Below, in pieces: positions 35,805 through 45,033 of a stretch of 64,000 nt of DNA. The DNA lies in the NCBI GenBank assembly GCA_019636535.1, contig JAHBXK010000002.1, positions 151,819 through 215,818 on the forward strand. The letters are read 5' to 3'. Position 1 is the stretch's first letter. Every line of letters begins with the position of its first letter. The notes beneath the pieces are model-generated. The model was not told where the DNA came from. It saw nothing but the letters and a program-made list of their open reading frames with translations, and did not search any database. The stretch comes from Phycisphaeraceae bacterium (GTDB lineage Bacteria; Planctomycetota; Phycisphaerae; Phycisphaerales; UBA1924). Position numbers and translations under genes: made by a program.

Positions 35805-37250
35805 TCATTCAAGGTCGATGTCCTGCGATCCTCCCTCCCTCTCCTGTGCTGGCTTCAATTCGCGCAACGCGTCGATCCGGGCCAGAACAGTCTTGGCGGA
35901 GTATCGAACCTGATCGTCCTCGTCGTTGATGAGGGTCTTCAACGCATCAATCGCATCAGCATCCGATGAAAACCGCTTGCCGATGAGTTCTACAGCCAGC
36001 CATCGCACCCGTCCGTAGTCGTCCACCAACGCGAACCTCACTTCACGCAGCAGCACGGACGGATCGACGCCCACCCGGCCGAGGCACCACAAGGCGGTGA
36101 ATCGGGCTTCTCCGTCCGTGTCGTGCCGGCACAGGCGCGGAAGCAGATCGTGAACCACCTTTGAAGAGGAGAACAACTTCCCAAGAGCCAGAATCGCATA
36201 AGTGCGATGACCGGCGTGTGGATACGCCTCTGCAATGTCGGTCAACTCGGGCAGGAACCAGTCGCGGTGGTGTTCAGTCATCGCCAGCGCACGCAACGCG
36301 CGATGGCCGACGCGATCGTCTCTCGCCAGCCGAAGCAATTCGCAGGCGCCCTCCGCGTCGAACGCCAACAACCGTTCAAGCGGCAGTTGATCCATGAGTA
36401 TCGACTGAGAGAACTCGCCGATGTGCGGATTGAAGTCGTCCGGTCCGTTGAGCGCGATCGACCTCGCGCGTTCCCGCTCCCAAGATTCCGATGAAGTCAG
36501 AAGCGGAATGACGGCGGCGGCAACGTCCGGACCGCCAATCCGCCGCGCGTCCAACCGCGTGAGAATGGCGTGCCGCGAGTCCTGATTCGGGTTGCGCAGT
36601 CCGAGCAAGATCGTGCGTGCGGGCCGGCCGCTCGGCGAGTCGAGCCGCACGGCCAAGTCCATGCAATCCAGATATCTATCGGGCCAGTAGTTCCCAACCG
36701 GGTTTTGCCAGCGTTTCAGATCTGAACTTGGGAAGGGCGACGAGTGCAGCAACGTACGCTCCACGTAGCGCCGAACCAGCCGACGCGACGCCCAGTCCAG
36801 CCCGTCGCTCGCGGGAAGCGCGGCGTCGACGCGAGTGCCGATCTCGGCCAACAGTCGGGCGTCCGGCGAGTCGAGCACCGTGAGGCCCAAGGCCAGCAAC
36901 ACCGTCGGGGCTCCACTCACTCCCACCATTTTCGCGTAGAACACACCCACTGCCAAGGGCAGCGTCATCGTCAAGACTGTCGCGCCGACGACCATCCGCA
37001 CTTTCCCCCCGCCCCTGGGCCTCAGTTCCGCATCCGACCCGTGCATTCGCCCGCACTCTGGACACCTGAGCCCCGGCGTGCCTCCCATGTCGTATTGGCA
37101 CGAGCGGCAGCACTTCTCCAACCGCCGCGCACGACTCCACGAAGACGAGGCCACGAGCCACACGCCGAACCCCAGTGCGGCTAACGGTGCAATCAACGCG
37201 ACCCACTCCCACGATCCCAACATGCTGGCAAGCGTTGCAATCACGCTCAT
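35805..37250 (-). CDS. Membrane protein with zinc ribbon and HEAT-like repeats (paralogue 2)
   Basis: The 481-aa product (MSVIATLASMLGSWEWVALI) has the same layout as its downstream neighbour: an N-terminal helix (VALIAPLAALGFGVWLVASS), the ribbon CRSCQYDMGGTPGLRCPECG near residues 48-67, a second helix (MVVGATVLTMTLPLAVGVFY) and helical repeats with EARFTALWCLGRVG, RVRWLAVELIGKRF and DDQVRYSAKTVLARIDALRE. Its stop lies 16 bases before the ATG of the paralogue, so they are likely one transcript. The helical repeats are the most conserved part between the two. Base composition is slightly less GC-rich than its neighbour. Confidence 0.8.
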   Translation of the reverse strand: MSVIATLASMLGSWEWVALIAPLAALGFGVWLVASSSWSRARRLEKCCRSCQYDMGGTPGLRCPECGRMHGSDAELRPRGGGKVRMVVGATVLTMTLPLAVGVFYAKMVGVSGAPTVLLALGLTVLDSPDARLLAEIGTRVDAALPASDGLDWASRRLVRRYVERTLLHSSPFPSSDLKRWQNPVGNYWPDRYLDCMDLAVRLDSPSGRPARTILLGLRNPNQDSRHAILTRLDARRIGGPDVAAAVIPLLTSSESWERERARSIALNGPDDFNPHIGEFSQSILMDQLPLERLLAFDAEGACELLRLARDDRVGHRALRALAMTEHHRDWFLPELTDIAEAYPHAGHRTYAILALGKLFSSSKVVHDLLPRLCRHDTDGEARFTALWCLGRVGVDPSVLLREVRFALVDDYGRVRWLAVELIGKRFSSDADAIDALKTLINDEDDQVRYSAKTVLARIDALRELKPAQEREGGSQDIDLE

Positions 37251-37265
37251 CGCTCCGGGTGCGCG

Positions 37266-38309
37266 CTAACCGCCCCCCGCGATCGTTACCGCCGCCGCCA
37301 CCCCCAGGTTCACGCCGTTAAACCCCACGTGCATCAGGATCGGCACACCGATCCGCCCCGTCCGCTCATACGCGATCCCCAGCCCCACCGACAGCACCAT
37401 CAGCCCCGGCAGAGCGTACCACGGCGTTGCGCCCACGTGAACCACCGTGAATACCACGCTCGTGATCAGAATCGCCCCCCAACGCGACCGAACCAGCCCG
37501 AGCACCCCCGATTGGACGCACCCGCGGTACAGAAGTTCCTCCACGATCGGCGCGGCCACCAGCGCGCTCAGCGTCACCACCCACGGCGCGGCCATCACCA
37601 GCGCCCCGCCGCCCTCAGCCACCCCGCCGCTCCACGCCTCCATCAGTGCCCGCAGCGTCTCGTGCGCAATCGGGTCGATCGGCGCGCCACCAATCCACAC
37701 CGCCAACCTCGTCACCACCAGGTTCACCAAGACGCACACGGGAATCACCGCCGCCGTGCAGGCAGCGCTCACCGCCAGCGTCCGGACCCACGGCTTCCCA
37801 ACCTTCAGCCCCGGATCGCCGTCCGCAACACTCAGCCCCTCCGCCCTGCGCCGAGCTCGCCATACCCACCGCAGCGCCAGCCACGCCCCCACCGCCGCCG
37901 CAAGGCCGATCGGATACATCACCGCCGCGATCAACGCCATCCGCTCGATCCCCGCGCTCGCAACTTCCCCCGCGGCGCCCGCCCCGCCCATCCGCGATTG
38001 AACCACCGACGCCGCGACTCCCGCCGCCACCACCTGCGTTGCGAACAGCCCCGCCGCCGCGATCAGAAAGTCCACGCCCGACAGTCCCGCCCGCACACCC
38101 GTCTCCGAACCCGGCGCCGTCCCAGACAACGCCTCCGGCATCGCCCGCAGACCGTGCCCCGTGCGCCCGACCCGCCCGAAACTCCCCGGCCGAACCACGT
38201 CCGCACGCCACAAGCACACAATCACCGCGCCCCCAACCACCGCAAGCCCGATCTGCACGTACGACTGAATCACCGCCAAGTGTTGCGCCCCCGCTCGCCT
38301 CCAGCGCAA
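37266..38309 (-). CDS. CPBP family intramembrane metalloprotease
   Basis: The 347-aa product starts at TTG 38309, with GAGG 7 bases upstream. It is a multi-pass membrane protein. The C-terminal CPBP (CAAX protease/bacteriocin-processing) domain has all three motifs: EELLYRG near residue 260, FTVVHVG, and HVGFNGVN near residue 332. The family includes Rce1-type prenyl-protein proteases and bacteriocin self-immunity proteins; the substrate here is unknown. An N-terminal helix (YVQIGLAVVGGAVIVCLW) and several further helices precede the domain. It is the last of a run of minus-strand genes and diverges from trpC. Confidence 0.87.
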   Translation of the reverse strand: MRWRRAGAQHLAVIQSYVQIGLAVVGGAVIVCLWRADVVRPGSFGRVGRTGHGLRAMPEALSGTAPGSETGVRAGLSGVDFLIAAAGLFATQVVAAGVAASVVQSRMGGAGAAGEVASAGIERMALIAAVMYPIGLAAAVGAWLALRWVWRARRRAEGLSVADGDPGLKVGKPWVRTLAVSAACTAAVIPVCVLVNLVVTRLAVWIGGAPIDPIAHETLRALMEAWSGGVAEGGGALVMAAPWVVTLSALVAAPIVEELLYRGCVQSGVLGLVRSRWGAILITSVVFTVVHVGATPWYALPGLMVLSVGLGIAYERTGRIGVPILMHVGFNGVNLGVAAAVTIAGGG

Positions 38310-38373
38310 ACAACATCCTCACGCTCCCGTCGGTTGCGTGACGATCCGCCCCCGCCCCCCAACAATCGACCCG

Positions 38374-39243
38374 ATGAACGGCGTGCTGGCCCAGATCGTC
38401 GAGCACAAGAAACGCGAGGTCGAGGAGCGCAAGGCACGCCTCCCCTTCGCCGAACTCGAAGCCCTCGTTGCGCAGGCCGAGCCGCCCCGCAACTTCTTCG
38501 CCGCCGTCACCAACCACGCCGACCCGCTCCACGTCTCCGTCATCGCCGAGATCAAGCGCCGGTCCCCCAGCGCCGGGCTCATCCGCCCCGAGTTCGAGGA
38601 CGACGCCGACCCGACCGACCCCGCCTCCCCCGGCTTCGATCCCGCCCGCATCGCCCGCCTCTACCACGCCAACGGCGCCCGCGCCATCTCCTGCCTCACC
38701 GACGAGCACTTCTTCGGCGGCCGCCTCGCCTACATCGAGAAGATCAAAGAAGCCGTCCCCCTCCCCGTCCTCCGCAAGGACTTCATCCTCGAGCCCTGGC
38801 AACTCTGGGAAAGCCGCGCCGCCGGAGCCGACGCCGTCCTGCTCATCGCCGAGATCCTCACCATCGGTCAGATCGTCGACATGCTCATCCTCGCGCAGCA
38901 ACTCGGACTCACCACGCTCCTCGAAGTCCACTCCATGGACAACCTCCTCCGCGTCCGGCCCCACGTCGGCTTCCCGCACCGTTCCTACGCGCTGCTCGGC
39001 ATCAACAACCGCGATCTCGACACCCAGACCGTCGATCTCTCACACACCCTCAGACTCGTCGATCTCGTCGACGACCCCTCCATCCTCGTCAGCGAGTCCG
39101 GCATCCGCGAGTGGAGCGATCTCATGAAACTCCGCAAGCACAACGTCCGCATCGCCCTCATCGGCGAGAGTCTCATGCGCGAGCAGGACCCCGGCCGCGC
39201 ACTCGCCAAGCTCCTCAACCGCGGCTACCGCGCGCCCGTCTGA
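38374..39243 (+). CDS. trpC: Indole-3-glycerol phosphate synthase
   Basis: The start is taken at ATG 38374 (MNGVLAQIVEHKKREVEERK), giving 289 aa; a GTG 12 codons upstream is open. This TIM-barrel enzyme closes the indole ring in tryptophan synthesis. Catalytic positions are seen in SVIAEIKRRSPSAG (Lys), PVLRKDFILEPWQ (Lys), LLEVHS (Glu), GINNRDLDTQTVDL (Asn) and VSESGIRE (Ser). A charged insertion (EFEDDADPTDPASPGFDP) after the first barrel strand makes it longer than most homologues (about 260). No other trp biosynthesis gene is beside it; trpS lies 4 kb away. Confidence 0.94.
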   Translation: MNGVLAQIVEHKKREVEERKARLPFAELEALVAQAEPPRNFFAAVTNHADPLHVSVIAEIKRRSPSAGLIRPEFEDDADPTDPASPGFDPARIARLYHANGARAISCLTDEHFFGGRLAYIEKIKEAVPLPVLRKDFILEPWQLWESRAAGADAVLLIAEILTIGQIVDMLILAQQLGLTTLLEVHSMDNLLRVRPHVGFPHRSYALLGINNRDLDTQTVDLSHTLRLVDLVDDPSILVSESGIREWSDLMKLRKHNVRIALIGESLMREQDPGRALAKLLNRGYRAPV

Positions 39244-39265
39244 GCGCCGCCGTCTGCCCGATCTC

Positions 39266-42200
39266 TCACTCGCGCGCCAGCAGCAGCGACTCATCCCCCA
39301 GCCGCCGCATCAGCTTCGCGATCAACGGCTCCTGCCGAGCCGCCGTCCCCTTCGCGCTGAACGCCAGCCGAAGCCCCACGTCCGCGAACCCCTCCTCCGC
39401 GTAGATGATCTGCTCGTCGTTCAGCTTCTGCGGCGTGTCCACCGCAACCTGCACCGGCGATATCGCCGATCCGCCCGCGATCCGGATCTTCTCCCCGAAC
39501 CGGTTGTACAGCCTGATCGCCGCCGTCAAGTCGCCAATCGGCAACTCCTCGATCGCCACCGGATCGTCGAACACGAACTCCGCCACGTTCCCGATCAGGT
39601 GCGGCGGATCGCCGAACGGCGCATCCACCCGAGCGAAGTACAGCACCCCGTCGTCGCTCCCCGCGCCGGGCACCGGCTTGCCCTCCGGCAGCCGCTGCGG
39701 CTCCGCGAACACGCCGCCGACGTTCGGCCACTGAAAGCTCGTCCGCGTCTTCACGTCCGGCATGTCCCGCATCCGCTGCACGTGCGCCGTCTGCGCGTCG
39801 AACGTCCGGTCGCGCACGTTCCACGGCCCCGCGCTGCTCCGCCCCGCCACAAACGCCCGGTGCGCGGCCACCCACTCCTCACCCGAAGGCAGCCGGCAGT
39901 TCGCCAGCCGCGACAGGTACACCGCCCCCGCGAAACTGATCCGCTGGATCGGATGGTCAACGCTCGGCTCGCCCCCGCGCGCGTCCGAAATGTTCCAGTA
40001 CGATCCCGTCGCCAGAAACTCCGGTGCATACGCCGGGTGCTTCTCGTCGATGTTGCTGTCGATGAACAGCCACCCGCGCCCCGGTGACAGCCTCTTCCCC
40101 GTCGGCGTCTCCTCCAGCCGCCACACGCGCGGCCCGCTCCACACACGCCCCTCAGGCTGCGGCGCAGGAAACCGGTCCGGCACGCTCCCGCGCGTCGGCT
40201 CACCCGCCAACAGCGCTGCCGCCACGCCAAGCGACACCTCGTACCGCGTCATGTAGAACGCCTCGGTACCCAGCGTGTCGTCCGCCTCCACCCGATCAAA
40301 CTCGATCGCCAGCGCGGGCCCCGCCCCCGACCGCCTGAACGTCAGCCGTCCCGTCTCCGGGTCCTCAGTCGCGCTCCACCCGGCCAGCTTCGCCGGCCCC
40401 AGCGTCTTCGGATCGATCAACTCCACCTTCGGCGGCTCCCAGTCCGCAACCTCCCTCACCTGCGCCAACGCGCGCGACGCGCGCTCATCCGCGCTCAGCC
40501 CCGCGGCCTCCAGCCTCGACAGAATCCCCTTCGCCTCCTCCGCCGCCTGCGCATCGCTCAGCCGACGCCCGCCCAACTCCCGCCGCGACGACAGCACCAC
40601 CGCGTTGAACCGCACCCGCGGCGACAGGTCCTCCTCACGAACGCTCATCTCCCCCAAACGTCCGAGCACGCGCTCCAGGTCCGCCGCCGTCCCCAGTCCC
40701 TCGCACAGCCCGCTCACCATCGCCGCCGTCTGCCGATCGATCAACTGCGAACGCAGACGCGCTCCCCGCTCCGCATCCTCAACCGCCTCCACCGCCGAGA
40801 GCGCTGTCGCACGCGCGGCAATCAGCGTGTCCACGTCCTCCACCCTCCCCGGCCAGCGCCCCGTCATGCTCCCCAGCCGTCGCCACGCGCCCAGCGTCAG
40901 TTCCGGCCCGCCCGCAGCGCCGTTCGCCGCCCCCGCCCCGCTCGCCCGAATCGTCTCCAGCAGCGCCCGCGCATCGTCCGTCCCCTCGATCTCCCGCAGC
41001 CGATCCACCCGCTCCGCCAGCGTCACCACCCCCGGCCCCGCCGCACCCAACGTCTCCGCCCCCGCGCGCAGCGACTCCGCCGTCCGCGCAAGCGTCACCG
41101 ACGAATCACCCGGCATCGCCTCCGCCGTCCCATACCCCGCGCGCAGCGCCCGCTCCAGCGCGCTCGCACGCTCCGCCAGTCCGCGCGCACCCTCCAGCCA
41201 CTCCCGATACGCCCCGCCCGCACGCTCCGCGCGTTCCGTCAACACCCCGATCGCCCCCTCCTCAACGCCCGCCGCGCCGTCCACCGAGAACTCCGACACC
41301 ACCCCCGCCAACACCACCTCGCGCCGCTTCTTCGATTCCTCCACCAGCGCCCCCGCCCACGCCGCGCCCGCCGGCAGCGCTGCCGACTCGAACGCCCCCG
41401 GCACCGCCCCGTCCACGCGCCGCAACCCGTCGCGCAGCACGCTCGCCGCGGCCTCCAGCGCCGGGAACCGCTCATCCGCCATCGACGAGATCAGCGCATC
41501 CCGCCCGCGCTGCCACGCCCCATCGATCGCCCCCGACGCCGTGATCGAGCCCTCCGCGCGCAGCCGACCGCGCAGTTCCTCCGCCGCAGTTGCGATCGCC
41601 GCGCGCCGAGCCTCCCGATGCTGCTCCACCTCGCTCAGGAACCCCGTCAGCGATCCGTCCAGCCGGCCCGTTTCCCCCTCGATCCGCGCCTGGTTCCGCC
41701 GGTTCCACACCACCGTCCTCGCGCCGATCGTCTCCGCGTCCCGCCGCAGCGCCTCCAGCCGCGTCCGGTCATACGTCTCCGCGCCCACCGCCAGCGGCTC
41801 GCGCGAAATCTCCTCCACCACCGCGTCGATCGCCGCCAGCCGCGCCGGCGAAACCCACGTCCGCCGCGGGTCCAGCATCGGGTCCAGACTCGGGTGCTGC
41901 CCGCACAGCGCCATGAACGACCGCAGCAACTCCCCGTCCGTCGCCGTCCGCGACGCCATCTGCGCATACTCCGCGCTCTCGCGCAGCGAGTCCGTGTCCG
42001 TCGCCGGCCACCGTTCCCGCGCAAACGTCGCAAGGTCCCGCGCCAGCGCCTCCACCTGCGCCACCTGCTCGTTTAACGACCGCAAATCCGCCGGCCGGCC
42101 CACCCCCGTCCCCCCCGCGCCTCGAACCATCCCCGCAGCCGCCTCCGCGAACCGCGCCACCACCGGGTCGTCGCACTCCGCGATCGTCTCCTTCAGCTCC

Positions 42201-43921
42201 TTGATCGCGCGCCACCGCGCCCGGATCTGGTCCACCGTCGGCTTCACCGCCACCACAGCGTCCAGGTCACCCGCCACGTCGTCGCTCAGCGACGCCCCCT
42301 GCCCGCCCTGCCCGAACCGCGCGCACAACTCGTCCAGGTACGAACCCGCCCGCGTCCACCCAAGCCCGTTGAACTCCCCCGCCGCCTCGCGCAACACGTC
42401 CGGACCCTTCCAGTTCGCCAACCCATCCCGAACCGCCGACATGATCTCCAGCAGCCGCTCCGTCCGCTCGATGCTGCTGTCGTGCTTCGCACGCTCCGGC
42501 GGCTGTTGCGCAAGCAACCCCAGGTCACGATCAAGGCTCGCCCCCGCGATCGACCACGGGTCCGACCGCGCATCAGGGTCCAGCCCCGCCGCGCGCACGC
42601 GCTCGTTGTCCAGCGCCCCGATCAGCGCCTGCAACTCCGAGTCCAACCGATACAAGTCGCGCCGAGACCCGATCCTCGTCGGCCGCGCCCCCGGCCCGTC
42701 ACCAAGGCTCGCCGTCGCCGCCTGAATCACCCCGTCCGACGGCCGCTCCTCCAGCCTCCGCAGAAAGTACGCAAACCACGCCCGATACTGCTCGCACAAC
42801 TCCGTCCAGCGCTGCGGCGCTTCCGGGTCGATGTTCCACCGCTGCACGATGTTCCCCGCCGCGCGATCAAGGTGAACCTTGTACGCGTACCCGCCCGCGC
42901 TCAGCGCCAGCAGCAACGCCGCGGCAGCGCCGATCATCACCCCGCGCCGTCGACGCGACGCGCGACCCAGCCGCTCCACCAGCTTCGGCAGATCATCGAT
43001 CCCCACCCCCGCCACGCGCCCGCCCTCAACCTGCGCTCCGGGGTCCAGCACCGACTCGACAAACTTCCGCCACGCCGCCCCCGAAGGACCCAGCGCGGCC
43101 CACCGCTTCGCCGCGCTCGACGCCCACCCGCCGTGGTGCGGACGACCCACCGCCATCAGGTGCACGATCTCCGCAAACCCGCGAACGTCCTTGCTCTCGT
43201 CCTCCGGCCCCTTGAACTCCAGCGCCGGGTCGCACAGCACCACCGTTGCGCTCGCCAGGCTCCCGCTCTCCGCCTCGCCCGTTGCGCCCGTCCCCTTCGC
43301 CGCGCCGCTCGACCCGCCCTCCACCGCCGCACCACCCGCAGCCACCCCAGCCTTGCCGCCCGACGAGCCGCTCCCGCCGCTCCCCGCGCCCGCACCCTTC
43401 ATCAACAGCACGTTCGACGCCGTCAGCGCCCCGTGCCCGCGCCCCGTTGTCTTCTTGATCGCCGCCAGCGCGCCCGCCAGCCGACCCGCCACCGCCTGCA
43501 GCGTCGATCGATCAAACTCCGCACCCATCCCCGCCACCCGCCCGATCGACCCCAGCCCGGCAAGGTCCATCACCGCGTACGCCCCCGCACCCGCCGCCTC
43601 TCCCGCCTCCACTTCACCCACCGCCGTCCCGTCACACCGCCCCGTCTCGTGCACCGCCGCGATGTACCCGCTCAACTCCGCCGTCGCGTGCCACGACCGC
43701 TGCAACTCCGCCCGCGCCAGAAACCGCTCCGCCGCACGCTCCGCCCCAACCCGACCAACCACGTCCACCGCCGGCCGGCACGCCCGCACCGCAAACGCTT
43801 CGCGGGCCTCACCACCACCTCCCCCCGGACGCGTCGCCGCAAACACCGACACCACTGCCCCGCGATGCACCTCGCGCACGGCCCGATACCCGCCAAACCG
43901 TCCGTCTCCAGCCTCCGTCAT
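39266..43921 (-). CDS. Pseudokinase-transmembrane-helical-FGE-sulfatase-like fusion protein, 1551 aa
   Basis: Residues about 1-315 follow a Ser/Thr kinase fold (RFGGYRAVREVHRGAVVSVF) but are inactive by motif: the catalytic loop reads GHGALTASNVLL, with no Asp or Lys as in HRDxKxxN, and the DFG position reads LCDPALEF. A Gly/Ala-rich insertion lies in the loop. One membrane helix follows at about 327-346 (GVMIGAAAALLLALSAGGYA). Residues about 350-1200 are long Ala/Arg/Glu-rich helices, probably coiled coil. Residues about 1215-1530 form a formylglycine-generating-enzyme-like (SUMF1) domain (FYMTRYEVSLGVAA, NCRLPSGEEWVAAHRAF, LIGNVAEFVFDD). Topology implies a cytoplasmic pseudokinase and an external FGE-like domain. 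Whether that domain is catalytic is doubtful. Confidence 0.82.
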   Translation of the reverse strand: MTEAGDGRFGGYRAVREVHRGAVVSVFAATRPGGGGGEAREAFAVRACRPAVDVVGRVGAERAAERFLARAELQRSWHATAELSGYIAAVHETGRCDGTAVGEVEAGEAAGAGAYAVMDLAGLGSIGRVAGMGAEFDRSTLQAVAGRLAGALAAIKKTTGRGHGALTASNVLLMKGAGAGSGGSGSSGGKAGVAAGGAAVEGGSSGAAKGTGATGEAESGSLASATVVLCDPALEFKGPEDESKDVRGFAEIVHLMAVGRPHHGGWASSAAKRWAALGPSGAAWRKFVESVLDPGAQVEGGRVAGVGIDDLPKLVERLGRASRRRRGVMIGAAAALLLALSAGGYAYKVHLDRAAGNIVQRWNIDPEAPQRWTELCEQYRAWFAYFLRRLEERPSDGVIQAATASLGDGPGARPTRIGSRRDLYRLDSELQALIGALDNERVRAAGLDPDARSDPWSIAGASLDRDLGLLAQQPPERAKHDSSIERTERLLEIMSAVRDGLANWKGPDVLREAAGEFNGLGWTRAGSYLDELCARFGQGGQGASLSDDVAGDLDAVVAVKPTVDQIRARWRAIKELKETIAECDDPVVARFAEAAAGMVRGAGGTGVGRPADLRSLNEQVAQVEALARDLATFARERWPATDTDSLRESAEYAQMASRTATDGELLRSFMALCGQHPSLDPMLDPRRTWVSPARLAAIDAVVEEISREPLAVGAETYDRTRLEALRRDAETIGARTVVWNRRNQARIEGETGRLDGSLTGFLSEVEQHREARRAAIATAAEELRGRLRAEGSITASGAIDGAWQRGRDALISSMADERFPALEAAASVLRDGLRRVDGAVPGAFESAALPAGAAWAGALVEESKKRREVVLAGVVSEFSVDGAAGVEEGAIGVLTERAERAGGAYREWLEGARGLAERASALERALRAGYGTAEAMPGDSSVTLARTAESLRAGAETLGAAGPGVVTLAERVDRLREIEGTDDARALLETIRASGAGAANGAAGGPELTLGAWRRLGSMTGRWPGRVEDVDTLIAARATALSAVEAVEDAERGARLRSQLIDRQTAAMVSGLCEGLGTAADLERVLGRLGEMSVREEDLSPRVRFNAVVLSSRRELGGRRLSDAQAAEEAKGILSRLEAAGLSADERASRALAQVREVADWEPPKVELIDPKTLGPAKLAGWSATEDPETGRLTFRRSGAGPALAIEFDRVEADDTLGTEAFYMTRYEVSLGVAAALLAGEPTRGSVPDRFPAPQPEGRVWSGPRVWRLEETPTGKRLSPGRGWLFIDSNIDEKHPAYAPEFLATGSYWNISDARGGEPSVDHPIQRISFAGAVYLSRLANCRLPSGEEWVAAHRAFVAGRSSAGPWNVRDRTFDAQTAHVQRMRDMPDVKTRTSFQWPNVGGVFAEPQRLPEGKPVPGAGSDDGVLYFARVDAPFGDPPHLIGNVAEFVFDDPVAIEELPIGDLTAAIRLYNRFGEKIRIAGGSAISPVQVAVDTPQKLNDEQIIYAEEGFADVGLRLAFSAKGTAARQEPLIAKLMRRLGDESLLLARE

Positions 43922-43974
43922 GGCCGGAGTCTACGACACCCTTCCATCCCCCGCATCCAGACCATCACCACCCA

Positions 43975-44002
43975 GAACCCAGGGACCGCAGATCCTGGGT
44001 TC
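43975..44002. repeat. Hairpin within duplicated intergenic element, copy 1
   Basis: GAACCCAGG (43975-43983) pairs with CCTGGGTTC (43994-44002) across a 10-base loop. The 21 bases from 43971 to 43991 are identical to 44215-44235. Confidence 0.7.
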
Positions 44003-44015
44003 CTGCATGATGTGC

Positions 44016-44041
44016 CACCGACCGCGCTCTGGCGGTCGGTG
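44016..44041. terminator. Perfect 10-bp hairpin
   Basis: CACCGACCGC (44016-44025) pairs exactly with GCGGTCGGTG (44032-44041) across a 6-base loop. No U-run follows on either strand, so it is terminator-like only by its stem. It lies 95 bases upstream of the start of the 1551-aa gene, where a leader-region role is also possible. Confidence 0.45.
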
Positions 44042-44220
44042 CTCTCCTCCACTCTGCCCCTCTTGCCGCTCCGCCGCTCTCTTGATCCCTCGTTCCATCC
44101 TTCCCTCGATCCCTTCCTCAGTAGGGGGTTGCAGGGGGCGGCACGCCACCTGCACAAGCATCAACACCATCGAGCATCACCCCCACATCGCGTAACGCGC
44201 CCCTTCCACCACAACCCAGA

Positions 44221-44244
44221 ACCCAGGGACCGCAGCCCCTGGGT
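44221..44244. repeat. Hairpin within duplicated intergenic element, copy 2
   Basis: ACCCAGGG (44221-44228) pairs with CCCTGGGT (44237-44244). The surrounding 21 bases (44215-44235) repeat 43971-43991 exactly. Confidence 0.65.
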
Positions 44245-44655
44245 CCCGTTCTGCCCGCTCACACCCCTCTCCACCCATCACCCACCGCTTCCTTCTTCAT
44301 GAGGGGGTTGGCGGGAAACTTGCCCCCCGCACAGGTGACCCGATCGTTTAGCGTCCTGCCGTTCGGGCACCCCCCGCACAGCACACCGACGGTGGCTTGC
44401 ACCGACGTTCGATCTGTGTGTCCTGCCTGTTGATCGAGTGGTTGCCGTGGCTTCGAGTGACTCTACCCCCAGTTGAAAGCAGATCTGGCACGATGCTTGC
44501 AGCGACTTCTTGGGGCGCCCCGAACGCTTGTTTCAAGATTGCTTTTTGGCCACAAATCGGTTTTTGGGAGTCCTACTTCGGCGGGTACGATGACTCGTTG
44601 AACCGAACACTCTCGGCGTGACTTTGCTCTGGTAACTGGTAGACTCGGAGCCTCC

Positions 44656-45033
44656 GTGGACATTCGGATTCTGCCCAACCGTTCGGCGATCTTGGCCGCG
44701 ATTGCGCTCATGCCGGTGCCGGCGCGCGAGGCTGCGGAGTTACTCGCCCATCGAATCGGTCAATCTCCGATGCTCCTGACTGATCGGGAGCGGCTCGAAG
44801 TGGAGTGGCTCCAAGCCTGCGCAATCTCGTTCGCTCGCGCGGGCACGAACCCCGTGGCGGACAAAGCGGCATTCCAAGCGTTCATGGACAATCACGGCGC
44901 GGGAGTCCTGAATGTCGCATTCTCGATCATTCATGTGACGGCGCGCGACTCGAAGCGTCAGAAGTGGCTCGGGTGGTTGGGGAAGGCCGCGGCGGTGGGC
45001 GCCGGCGCCGCCATCGCCGCGTTCTTCGGCTAG
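44656..45033 (+). CDS. Hypothetical protein, 125 aa
   Basis: The gene starts at GTG 44656 with GGAG upstream. The product begins MDIRILPNRSAILAAIALMP and is mostly helical (AREAAELLAHRIGQSPMLLT, DRERLEVEWLQACAISFARA). The C-terminus ends in a basic stretch and a glycine/alanine hydrophobic tail (KWLGWLGKAAAVGAGAAIAAFFG), which could be a single tail anchor or a membrane-active segment. No family recognised. It overlaps the convergent gene at 45030 by 4 bases. Composition is lower in GC than the flanking genes. Confidence 0.6.
   Translation: MDIRILPNRSAILAAIALMPVPAREAAELLAHRIGQSPMLLTDRERLEVEWLQACAISFARAGTNPVADKAAFQAFMDNHGAGVLNVAFSIIHVTARDSKRQKWLGWLGKAAAVGAGAAIAAFFG

Larger units (their letters stand above)
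43922..44655. other. 734-bp intergenic region with hairpins and a duplicated block
   Basis: No gene is supported. Left of about 44340 the sequence is C-rich and holds two copies of a 21-base sequence (43971-43991 and 44215-44235), each forming a hairpin, plus a perfect 10-bp-stem hairpin at 44016-44041. Both copies are followed 110-130 bases later by a similar AGGGGGTTG stretch. Right of about 44450 the composition shifts to lower GC (for example 44521-44580), continuing into the small genes that follow. Confidence 0.6.

Noticed and set aside
39266..40250. Separate sulfatase-activating enzyme gene
   Set aside because: The FGE-like domain is in frame with the upstream kinase-like and helical parts without any stop, so it is one fused gene.
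40275..44302. Long plus-strand frames (816 and 606 residues)
   Set aside because: Opposite the 1551-aa gene; Ser/Pro/Arg low complexity.
44397..44621. 74-residue plus-strand frame in the intergenic region
   Set aside because: No ribosome site, no motif, and odd composition; the next gene at 44656 has a better start.
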